Below are positions 41,638-47,920 of a stretch of 47,920 nt of DNA, in pieces. A program made the position numbers and the translations under genes. The number at the start of each line of letters is the position of its first letter. Within the stretch, counting starts at the first letter, position 1. This stretch comes from Amphibacillus cookii. Lineage in GTDB: Bacteria > Bacillota > Bacilli > Bacillales > Amphibacillaceae. The DNA is taken from assembly GCF_016908375.1 (NCBI RefSeq), contig NZ_JAFBDS010000015.1:1-47920 (forward strand), read 5' to 3'. The notes beneath the pieces were generated by a model that saw only the letters and a program-made list of their open reading frames with translations, ran no database searches and had not been told where the DNA came from.

Positions 41638-41868
41638 TTAAGCAAGGACCGACGGGTTACGAGGAACTTTAACAAATGAGACATCGTTAAACATTCTAGT
41701 ATTGTTCTTAATGACAACAACATATTGCGTTGTCCAGATATAATTTGGAATGTCTTTTCCCTCTTCAAAATACACACCTTCGAAGTTGTCATCAACTTCT
41801 TCTTCGAAGTTTGCTTGCGTATAGAACTCAGCATCTGTTCCAAAATCTTTCCATGTTGTTAATATCAT
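41638..41868 (-). CDS. Small unknown protein upstream of adhE (76 aa)
   Basis: Acidic 76-residue protein starting ILTTWKDFGTDAEFYTQANF, with clusters of Glu/Asp and aromatic residues; no cysteine and no membrane helix. An ATG at 41901 opens the frame, but GGGGGATCAG precedes the ATG at 41868, which is preferred. It lies 61 nt before adhE on the same strand behind the regulated promoter, so it is probably cotranscribed. I do not recognise the family. A second frame overlapping it is a shadow. Confidence 0.55.
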   Translation of the reverse strand: MILTTWKDFGTDAEFYTQANFEEEVDDNFEGVYFEEGKDIPNYIWTTQYVVVIKNNTRMFNDVSFVKVPRNPSVLA

Positions 41869-41907
41869 CTGATCCCCCCTCACTCTTTCTGATTTCATCA
41901 TAACATC

Positions 41908-41961
41908 TGTATACGCTTACAAAATCACATAAATGTGACAGGTTTGTGAAATTATTCACAT
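41908..41961 (-). promoter_or_regulatory. Anaerobic/redox and catabolite control region of adhE
   Basis: Three palindromes in 54 bp. TTGTGAAATTATTCACAT (41944-41961) fits Rex (TTGTGAAATATTTCACAA) closely and FNR (TGTGA-N6-TCACA) exactly. TCACATAAATGTGA (41925-41938) is a second, inverted arrangement. TGTATACGCTTACA (41908-41921) matches the CcpA cre consensus with one mismatch. Between and after them lies the AT-rich start region of the transcript. Confidence 0.65.
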
Positions 41962-42079
41962 TAATTAAACAACTAAGTTTTTTAAGGATTAAATCCTTGA
42001 TGTGACAAGGTCTGTGGCTGTTTATTGAAATTAATTATTAGCAAAAATATACTGTTTTTAGTTTGTGATTGTTGTAGTT

Positions 42080-42119
42080 AGATTAGAATAAGGGTTATAA
42101 CAGCCCTTAATTCTAATCT
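42080..42119 (-). terminator. Terminator of the flavin-domain gene at 42113
   Basis: AGATTAGAATAAGGG (42080-42094) pairs with CCCTTAATTCTAATCT (42104-42119) with one bulged base, and includes the stop codon of that gene. Confidence 0.65.
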
Positions 42120-42547
42120 GACATTGTCGGTTTATAACGATGGCCTTGATGGTCATTAGTATTTTTAAGGTGGAACTCGGAAGGGGAAATTTTAAGCACT
42201 AGATAATTGGGATCTTCTGGCCCAGAGAACCAATGTTTTAATTTGTCATTCCATAATCGTTCTTTAATCAAGGGTTCATCATGTAATTCGCATTGTCCCT
42301 CAATCTCTAAGTATTGGTCGCCAATTCCCTCATAAGAATAGCCAATAATAATATGGACATATGGATTTTGACGTAAATCGTCTACTTTATGTGTATCTTT
42401 GGATGTAGCGGTGTAAAGGGTGAAGTCATCATGAAAAAAAGTCATATAACGAGAATGGGGGCGGTTGTTAGCGATAGTAGCCATTGTCCCAATTTGATGA
42501 TCATCTAAGATGGTTATAATGGTTTGTTTCAGTTCTTGTTCATTCAT
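42113..42547 (-). CDS. Pyridoxamine 5'-phosphate oxidase-like stress protein
   Basis: A 144-residue split-barrel flavin-binding protein of the general-stress-protein-26 type. GTMATIANNRPHSRYMTFFHDD is the family core (shown in two parts: GTMATIANN, then RPHSRYMTFF), followed by LYTATSKDTHKVDDLRQNP and HIIIGYSYEG. The real PNPOx catalytic residues are not obvious, so a vitamin B6 role is not implied; these proteins bind flavins or related cofactors. It is monocistronic. Confidence 0.78.
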   Translation of the reverse strand: MNEQELKQTIITILDDHQIGTMATIANNRPHSRYMTFFHDDFTLYTATSKDTHKVDDLRQNPYVHIIIGYSYEGIGDQYLEIEGQCELHDEPLIKERLWNDKLKHWFSGPEDPNYLVLKISPSEFHLKNTNDHQGHRYKPTMSD

Positions 42548-42733
42548 TATTTATCACCTACTATAATTAATATTTAGTAGTATGTGCTGATCAAAAATTT
42601 TTATACTAAGAACAATTCCTTCTATTTTATTTAATGGGAGAAATGAATTGAATCAGAGGGTGTTGTATGCAATAGAGATTTGCATGGGTTTTGGCAGGAG
42701 GATCGGGTGTTCGTCTGTGGAAAGTGAGTCTAT

Positions 42734-42847
42734 TTTATTATAGATAACCGACCGTAAAACGCTCGCTACAACATCATAGAGCTAATCTATTTAGCCCTGC
42801 GCTAACGGACGCTAGTGCCTGATTCGCTGATTGAAAGTTCGTTTTAT
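42734..42847 (+). repeat. Dispersed repeat, copy H (shortened)
   Basis: TTTATTATAGATAACCG, the arm GCGCTAACGGACGCTAGTG, CTGATTCGCTGATTGAAAG and TTCGTTTTAT. The central part of the right module (the CCGTGGATGAAGA segment) is missing, leaving 114 bp. Confidence 0.82.
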
Positions 42848-42893
42848 TCAACGAATTTTTCTTTCTATTGTAAAAGGGGCTTCTAAGAAAAAA

Positions 42894-42921
42894 GATGGTG
42901 TGAGTAAAAAATCACACCATC
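42894..42921 (-). terminator. Terminator of the iron alcohol dehydrogenase gene
   Basis: GATGGTGTGA (42894-42903) pairs with TCACACCATC (42912-42921); the minus strand continues CTTTTTTCTT. Confidence 0.8.
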
Positions 42922-42929
42922 ACATTATT

Positions 42930-44096
42930 TTATAAACTGGCTTTGTAAATAGCGATTGAATCCTCACGGGTGAGCGGTTTGAATCTTCCGAAAGTAGGGT
43001 TGGCAATGACCGTTTTATCCGCCATTTCTTCAATAGTTTCTTCATTAATATTATAGTCAGCCAAACGGCTAGGTGCATCAATTGTATTCCAAAAATCTCT
43101 TAAAGCTTTTATTCCAGCTAAAGCTATTTCGCGATCCGATTGATTTACAGGGTCAATATCAAATACACGTATGGCGAATTGTTTGAAGCGACCAACATTC
43201 TCATCTAGAACATGGGTCATCCAATTTGGAAATAGAATAGCAAGACCACCGCCGTGCGGAATGTCGTGAACAGCAGAAACAGCATGCTCTAAGTTATGTG
43301 TTGCCCAATCGCCTTGATAGCCCATATTGACCATCCCATTTAAAGCCATTGTCCCACAGTATAAAATAGTAGCACGATGCTGGTAATTTTCAAGGTCAGC
43401 TAGCAGTTTAGGGCCCGTTTCGATTACTGTTTTTAATAAACCTTCTACCATCCGATCTTGAAATGGCGTATTGGTTTCGTGATGGAAATAATGTTCAAGT
43501 GCATGTGACATCATATCAACGATCCCATATACAGTCTGATCGCGTGGGACAGTATATGTATATGTAGGATCTAAAATAGAAAATCTAGGATAAGTGACCG
43601 CACTTCCCCATCCATGCTTTTCGTTTGTTTCCCAATTCGTAATCACCGAGCCTGCATTCATTTCCGAACCAGTTGCTGCTAACGTAAGGACAGTTCCGAA
43701 CGGCAATGCATCTTTAGCTTGATATTTTTTTGTAACAATATCCCAGATGTCATGCTCCGATTTGGCGCCAGCTGCAATAGCTTTGACACAGTCAATTGTA
43801 CTTCCACCACCAACAGCTAAGATAAAATCAATTTGCTCATTTTTGCAGATCTCAATCCCCTTACGCGCTGTCGTGACGCGTGGGTTTGGCTCGACACCTG
43901 ATAACTCAAATATTTCAGCGTTTATTTCATTTAAAAGATCAAGCACTTCCTGGTAGAGTCCATTGCGCTTGATGCTACCTCCACCATAAACGAGTAGCAC
44001 ACGATTACCATAAGTGGGGATCTCTTCTTTTAAATGGTTTAACATATCCTTACCAAAAATAAGTTTTGTAGGGTTGTTAAAGATAAAGTTATTCAC
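42930..44096 (-). CDS. Iron-containing alcohol dehydrogenase (YugJ/BdhA-type)
   Basis: NAD(P)H-dependent aldehyde reductase of 388 residues. The nucleotide-binding part has [14 protein letters not shown] and [17 protein letters not shown]. The metal site is in [15 protein letters not shown] and [21 protein letters not shown]. It is closest to the butanol dehydrogenases of Firmicutes. A GTG start 6 nt after AAGGAGG. It lies divergently to pflB across a 460-bp control region and adds reducing capacity to the fermentation block. Confidence 0.9.
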   Translation of the reverse strand: MNNFIFNNPTKLIFGKDMLNHLKEEIPTYGNRVLLVYGGGSIKRNGLYQEVLDLLNEINAEIFELSGVEPNPRVTTARKGIEICKNEQIDFILAVGGGSTIDCVKAIAAGAKSEHDIWDIVTKKYQAKDALPFGTVLTLAATGSEMNAGSVITNWETNEKHGWGSAVTYPRFSILDPTYTYTVPRDQTVYGIVDMMSHALEHYFHHETNTPFQDRMVEGLLKTVIETGPKLLADLENYQHRATILYCGTMALNGMVNMGYQGDWATHNLEHAVSAVHDIPHGGGLAILFPNWMTHVLDENVGRFKQFAIRVFDIDPVNQSDREIALAGIKALRDFWNTIDAPSRLADYNINEETIEEMADKTVIANPTFGRFKPLTREDSIAIYKASL

Positions 44097-44558
44097 TTTA
44101 TATCGCCTCCTTATTTATATAATGGTCACAAATAAAAGATAAGTAAAGTAATAAGCACAGTGGTGTTAGTATATGCCTTTGGATAGGAGGTTATGACAAA
44201 CGGTGAAGCAAGAGGAATTTGTTGATATTTGGAATCCATTCAGATTCACCTGTATTAATATTAATATATAAAATAAGTAATACAGAATGACACAGAATGA
44301 ATTATGTGTTAAAAAGGACAATGTATAACTTCAATTTCAATTAATTAAAATGCGATAAAAACAGCTAATATAGCGTTATCATAATTTAGATACTATATCA
44401 TCGCTTTAGTTGACTAAAATTTGAACAAAATATGAACTTTTATTATAACAGTTTTAAAATGTGATCTTTTTCACTTTATTTTTAGCTAGTAAGGGTATAT
44501 ACTTTAAGTAAGATGATATGGTATTAAAAAAGTGTTAAAAAATGAGGAGGTAACGGAA
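44097..44558. other. Long divergent control region between alcohol dehydrogenase and pflB
   Basis: No gene is seen. Very AT-rich. It holds the FNR-type site and promoter of pflB at 44460-44503, a weak ACACA-N10-TGTGT dyad near 44290, and a TTTGTGACCATTA half-site near the start of the divergent dehydrogenase. Confidence 0.55.
44460..44503 (+). promoter_or_regulatory. FNR-type site and promoter of pflB
   Basis: TGTGA-TCTTTT-TCACT (44460-44475) matches the FNR/CRP box TGTGA-N6-TCACA in nine of ten fixed positions. TATACT at 44498-44503 is the likely -10 box, which would put the start site near 44510 and the box centre close to -42, the class II activator position. No good -35 box is present, as expected for an activator-dependent promoter. 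Confidence 0.65.
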
Positions 44559-46817
44559 ATGAAAGTAGCAGAAGAAGTTACAAAAAATAATCCTTGGAAT
44601 GGTTTCGTTGATGGTAACTGGCAAAAAGAAATTGATGTCCGTGACTTTATTTTAAAAAATTTCAATTTATATGAGGGTAATGAAGAGTTTTTAGCTGGAC
44701 CGACAGATGCAACGAAAGCATTGTGGGATCGCGTTATGGATTTAACAAAAGAAGAACGTGAACGTGGTGGTGTTTATGATTTAGATACAAAAATTGTATC
44801 AACCATTACTTCACACGATGCAGGTTATCTAGATAAAGGTAAAGAGAAGGTTGTCGGTGTACAAACGGATGTACCTTTCAAACGTTCTTTACAACCATTT
44901 GGTGGTATTCGTATGGCGCAAGTGTCAGCAGAATCTTATGGATATAAGTTGGATGAGGAAGTAGAGAAGATCTTTACGGATTATCGTAAAACACATAATC
45001 AAGGTGTATTTGATGCTTATACCCCAGAGATTAGAGCGGCACGTCGTGCAGGAGTAGTAACGGGTTTACCTGATGCTTATGGTCGTGGTCGAATTATTGG
45101 TGACTATCGCCGCGTGGCACTTTATGGTACAGACAAATTAATTGAAGTGAAAAAAGCTGAACTTGATTTAATTGGTGGAAATGGTGTCATGTCAGAAGAT
45201 ATTATCCGTGATCGTGAAGAGTATATGGAGCAAATTCGTGCCCTTCAAGAACTTAAGCAATTAGGGGATATTTACGGATTCGATATTTCTAAGCCGGCAA
45301 CCACTGCTCAAGAAGCTTTCCAATGGTTATACCTTGGCTATTTAGCAGCAATTAAAGAACAAAATGGTGCTGCGATGAGTCTCGGTCGTGTCTCAACATT
45401 TTTAGATATTTATGTTGAACGTGATCTGGAGAATGGTGTGTTAACTGAAGAAGAAGTGCAAGAATTAGTTGATCACTTTGTTATGAAATTACGTCTAGTT
45501 AAATTTGCTAGAACACCTGAATATAATGAATTATTTAGTGGTGACCCAACTTGGGTGACAGAATCACTAGCAGGTATTGCTGAAGATGGACGTCCGTTAG
45601 TAACAAAGAACTCTTACCGTTTCTTACACACGTTAGATAACTTAGGTCCAGCGCCAGAGCCAAACTTAACGGTGTTATGGTCTGAACAGTTACCAGATAA
45701 CTATAAAAAATATTGTGCTGCTATGTCGATCAAAACAAGCTCAATCCAGTATGAAAATGACGATCTGATGCGCACCCATTATGGTGATGACTATGGTATT
45801 GCGTGTTGTGTATCAGCGATGCGTATTGGTAAGCAAATGCAATTCTTCGGTGCTCGTGTAAACTTAGCAAAAGCTTTACTTTATGCGATTAATGGTGGTG
45901 TCGATGAAAAGTCGAAAGCGCAAGTAGCACCTAACTATGCACCAATCACTTCTGAATATTTAGATTATGATGAAGTTAAGAAAAAGTATGATGTCATGTT
46001 AGATTGGCTAGCTGGTGTTTATGTGAATGCACTTAACATTATCCATTTCATGCATGATAAATACAGCTATGAAAGAATTGAAATGGCACTTCATGATCGT
46101 GAAGTCTTACGTACGATGGCTTGTGGTATTGCGGGTCTATCAGTTGTTGCCGACTCATTAAGTGCAATTAAACATGCGAAAGTTCGGACGATTCGCGATG
46201 AAGATGGTATTGCTATTGATTATGAAATCGAAGGTGATTACCCTAAATACGGTAACAATGATGATCGTGTCGACGAGATTGCTGCTGATTTAGTTAAAGC
46301 GTTTATGAACAAGGTGAAAATGCATAAAACATACCGTCAATCTGTTCATACGCAATCTATTCTTACCATTACGTCTAATGTTGTATACGGTAAGAAAACA
46401 GGAAATACACCAGATGGTCGAAAAGCGGGAGAACCATTCGCACCTGGAGCTAATCCATTACATGGTCGTGATACAAATGGTTCGTTAGCATCATTGAATT
46501 CTGTTGCTAAAATGCCGTATGACTATTCATTAGATGGTATTTCCAACACATTCTCAATTGTTCCTAAAGCGCTTGGTAAAGATATAGACACGCAAAAAGC
46601 AAACCTTGCGGCGATGCTTGATGGGTATGCTAAGAAAAAAGGTCATCACTTAAATGTTAACGTATTTGACCGTGAAACATTATTGGATGCCATGGAGCAC
46701 CCTGAAGAATATCCGCAATTGACTATTCGTGTGTCTGGCTATGCTGTTAACTTCATTAAATTAACAAGAGAACAACAAATCGATGTCATTAATCGTACGT
46801 TCCACGAAAGTTTATAA
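44559..46817 (+). CDS. pflB: Formate acetyltransferase (pyruvate formate-lyase)
   Basis: Splits pyruvate and CoA to formate and acetyl-CoA by a glycyl radical, only without oxygen. A 752-residue protein with the catalytic cysteine pair in [12 protein letters not shown] and the glycyl-radical loop [10 protein letters not shown] near the C-terminus. Full length. The frame opens at 44532, but GAGGAGG lies 8 nt before the ATG at 44559. A perfect terminator and a repeat copy separate it from its activase gene pflA, 197 bp downstream. Confidence 0.96.
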   Translation: MKVAEEVTKNNPWNGFVDGNWQKEIDVRDFILKNFNLYEGNEEFLAGPTDATKALWDRVMDLTKEERERGGVYDLDTKIVSTITSHDAGYLDKGKEKVVGVQTDVPFKRSLQPFGGIRMAQVSAESYGYKLDEEVEKIFTDYRKTHNQGVFDAYTPEIRAARRAGVVTGLPDAYGRGRIIGDYRRVALYGTDKLIEVKKAELDLIGGNGVMSEDIIRDREEYMEQIRALQELKQLGDIYGFDISKPATTAQEAFQWLYLGYLAAIKEQNGAAMSLGRVSTFLDIYVERDLENGVLTEEEVQELVDHFVMKLRLVKFARTPEYNELFSGDPTWVTESLAGIAEDGRPLVTKNSYRFLHTLDNLGPAPEPNLTVLWSEQLPDNYKKYCAAMSIKTSSIQYENDDLMRTHYGDDYGIACCVSAMRIGKQMQFFGARVNLAKALLYAINGGVDEKSKAQVAPNYAPITSEYLDYDEVKKKYDVMLDWLAGVYVNALNIIHFMHDKYSYERIEMALHDREVLRTMACGIAGLSVVADSLSAIKHAKVRTIRDEDGIAIDYEIEGDYPKYGNNDDRVDEIAADLVKAFMNKVKMHKTYRQSVHTQSILTITSNVVYGKKTGNTPDGRKAGEPFAPGANPLHGRDTNGSLASLNSVAKMPYDYSLDGISNTFSIVPKALGKDIDTQKANLAAMLDGYAKKKGHHLNVNVFDRETLLDAMEHPEEYPQLTIRVSGYAVNFIKLTREQQIDVINRTFHESL

Positions 46818-46825
46818 ATAATTCT

Positions 46826-46859
46826 AAAAGTAGGAGAAGATTTATCTTCTCCTACTTTT
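46826..46859 (+). terminator. Terminator between pflB and pflA
   Basis: AAAAGTAGGAGAAGA (46826-46840) pairs perfectly with TCTTCTCCTACTTTT (46845-46859) around TTTA. Transcription into pflA must depend on read-through or on a separate promoter. The last three bases are shared with repeat copy I. Confidence 0.85.
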
Positions 46860-46993
46860 ATCACAGATAACCGTCCGTAAATCGCTGCCATAAAATAGAG
46901 AGTAGCTCATGTATTTAGGTGGACGCTAAATTCACTCAACTACCAATCCGTGGGTGAAGAACAACACGCCCATAGATTGAAGTTTCGTTTTAT
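46857..46993 (+). repeat. Dispersed two-module repeat, copy I, inside pflBA
   Basis: TTTATCACAGATAACCG, the loop ATAAAATAGAGAGTAG, then a shortened stem arm GGTGGACGCTAAATTCACTC, CAATCCGTGGGTGAAGA and the end TTTCGTTTTAT. It ends 7 nt before the pflA ribosome site AGGAGGGG and so forms most of the pflA leader. Confidence 0.85.
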
Positions 46994-47014
46994 CAAATTA
47001 AGGAGGGGAACAAC

Positions 47015-47761
47015 ATGAAAGGTCGCATTCATTCAATAGAAACCTTAGGTACAGTAGATGGCCCTGGTTTGCGATATATCATCTTTACTCAGGGGTGCCT
47101 ATTACGTTGCCAATTTTGCCATAACCCAGATACGTGGAAGATGACCGGTGGTAAAGAGATGACGGTTCAAGAGATAGTGGAAGATGTTAAATCTTATATT
47201 CCATTTTTCGAGTCTTCTAATGGTGGTGTGACAGTTAGTGGTGGAGAACCATTGATTCAAGCGGAATTTTTACTTGAATTATTTACTGAACTTAAGAAAT
47301 TGGGTGTTCATACGTGTATTGATACATCTGGTGGCTGTTTCAGTCGTTCCCCTCGTTTTATTAAAACCTTAGATGAACTAATGGAAGTAACGGATTTGAT
47401 TTTATTCGATTTGAAACAAATTGATCATGATAAGCATAAAGAACTTACCGGTGTGTCTAATGAACATATTCTTGATATGGCGCGCTATTTGGATGAGAAG
47501 CAAGTGCCAATCTGGGTACGTCACGTGTTAGTTCCGGGTGGTAGCGATGACGATCAATTGCTGCAACGACTGTCAGATTTTATTGCGACACTATCCAATG
47601 TCGATCGAATTGATGTCTTGCCCTATCATAAGTTAGGTGTTTATAAATGGGAGAATTTAGGTCTATCTTATCCGTTAGAAGGCATAGAGCCACCTTCTGA
47701 AGAACGGGTAAAAAATGCAGAAGCGATTTTAACACGGCAAAAAAGTATTGCTTTAACATAA
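47015..47761 (+). CDS. pflA: Pyruvate formate-lyase activating enzyme
   Basis: Radical-SAM enzyme that places the glycyl radical on PflB. 248 residues: the iron-sulfur motif CLLRCQFCHNPDTW (C-x3-C-x2-C) near residue 29, GGVTVSGGEPLIQAEF, and DLILFDLKQIDHDKHKELTG. AGGAGGGG is 6 nt before the ATG. Normal length. Its leader carries the dispersed repeat and the pflB terminator, and its own terminator is a repeat-derived hairpin. Confidence 0.95.
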   Translation: MKGRIHSIETLGTVDGPGLRYIIFTQGCLLRCQFCHNPDTWKMTGGKEMTVQEIVEDVKSYIPFFESSNGGVTVSGGEPLIQAEFLLELFTELKKLGVHTCIDTSGGCFSRSPRFIKTLDELMEVTDLILFDLKQIDHDKHKELTGVSNEHILDMARYLDEKQVPIWVRHVLVPGGSDDDQLLQRLSDFIATLSNVDRIDVLPYHKLGVYKWENLGLSYPLEGIEPPSEERVKNAEAILTRQKSIALT

Positions 47762-47822
47762 AGCGAACCTTCAATCAGTAGGGGATGAACGAACCCCCAC
47801 ACTGATTGAAGGTTCGTTTTAT
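47758..47822 (+). terminator. pflA terminator built from the repeat's right end (copy J)
   Basis: ATAAAGCGAACCTTCAATC with AGT (47758-47779) pairs over 22 bp, one G-T pair, with ACTGATTGAAGG plus TTCGTTTTAT (47801-47822); GGGG/CCCC extends the stem inward. T-rich DNA follows. Both arms are the GAAGGTTCGTTTTAT end of the dispersed family, one of them inverted. Confidence 0.8.
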
Positions 47823-47826
47823 TTTT

Positions 47827-47920
47827 GGTTCTTTGTCAAATGACGTTGGTGAGAATTTTTGCCGGCAATTTTATAGATGAATTTCACAAATATTCAAGTC
47901 GGATTATGCTGCTTGAATGT
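47827..47920 (+). mobile_element. Possible left end of an ISL3-type insertion sequence
   Basis: GGTTCTTTGTCAAATGACG at 47827 resembles, from memory, the terminal repeat of ISL3-family elements (GGCTCTTTGTCAAA-like). The stretch runs to the window edge without a reading frame, so neither the transposase nor the other end can be seen. Confidence 0.25.

Larger units (their letters stand above)
42548..42929. other. Intergenic region with repeat H and terminator
   Basis: No gene is seen. It holds a dyad ATGCAA-TAGAGAT-TTGCAT near 42668, repeat copy H (42734-42847) and the terminator of the alcohol dehydrogenase gene (42894-42921). Confidence 0.55.

Noticed and set aside
41589-41843. 84-residue frame overlapping the small gene before adhE
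   Set aside because: It shares the DNA of the better supported 76-residue gene, which has the ribosome site.
7892-47822. CRISPR array as an explanation of the repeats
   Set aside because: The repeats are kilobases apart, longer than CRISPR repeats, in both orientations, and no cas genes are present.

Overview
The window looks like chromosomal DNA of a low-GC, Gram-positive member of the Bacillaceae that is salt-adapted and ferments. Strong Shine-Dalgarno sites, several GTG and TTG starts, a complete ectoine operon (ectABC), a complete mevalonate pathway, and a pyruvate formate-lyase / AdhE fermentation block all fit this. The combination recalls the Amphibacillus-Halolactibacillus-Gracilibacillus group, but no rRNA is present, so the genus is an inference. 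I see no tRNA, rRNA, CRISPR array, prophage or intact transposase gene.

Layout. 1-2.1 kb: intergenic palindromes, then a two-gene TctA-like transporter operon with a promoter that overlaps a Fur-like box. 2.1-5.2 kb: mevalonate operon mvaK1-mvaD-mvaK2. 5.3-9.4 kb: S9 peptidase, two-pore-helix-type K+ channel subunit, and a VOC ring-cleaving dioxygenase. 9.5-14.7 kb: histidine kinase, response regulator and a three-gene ABC exporter resembling LnrJK-LnrLMN (linearmycin resistance). 14.7-17.9 kb: TetR regulator with a second ABC exporter. 18.3-23.8 kb: azoreductase, ROK kinase, queC, HD hydrolase, pepT and small membrane proteins. 23.8-25.4 kb: a decayed squalene/phytoene synthase directly before fni, the last mevalonate-pathway gene. 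25.5-30.8 kb: sulfurtransferase, a lipoprotein/permease/ATPase importer and an aminotransferase. 31.1-34 kb: yueI and ectABC. 34.2-38.9 kb: an orphan ABC ATPase, a DUF1360-type protein and a group of poorly known genes that may be spore- or surface-related. 39-47.8 kb: anaerobic fermentation genes adhE, an iron alcohol dehydrogenase, pflB and pflA, with FNR/Rex/cre-like sites.

How they work together. MvaK1, MvaK2 and MvaD make isopentenyl diphosphate from mevalonate, and Fni converts it to dimethylallyl diphosphate. The broken prenyl synthase next to fni suggests loss of a C30/C40 terpenoid branch. PflA activates PflB, which splits pyruvate to formate and acetyl-CoA; AdhE then reduces acetyl-CoA to ethanol. 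EctB, EctA and EctC make ectoine from aspartate semialdehyde.

The most unusual feature is not a gene. It is a dispersed, two-module intergenic repeat of about 115-160 bp (one copy expanded to 250 bp, several reduced to end fragments), present about ten times in 48 kb. It has conserved ends (TTTATCACAGATAACCG on one side, GGTTCGTTTTAT on the other), a conserved stem, and a conserved loop. One copy supplies the stop codon of a small gene, one sits inside the pflBA operon, two flank yueI in inverted orientation, and one end has become the pflA terminator.
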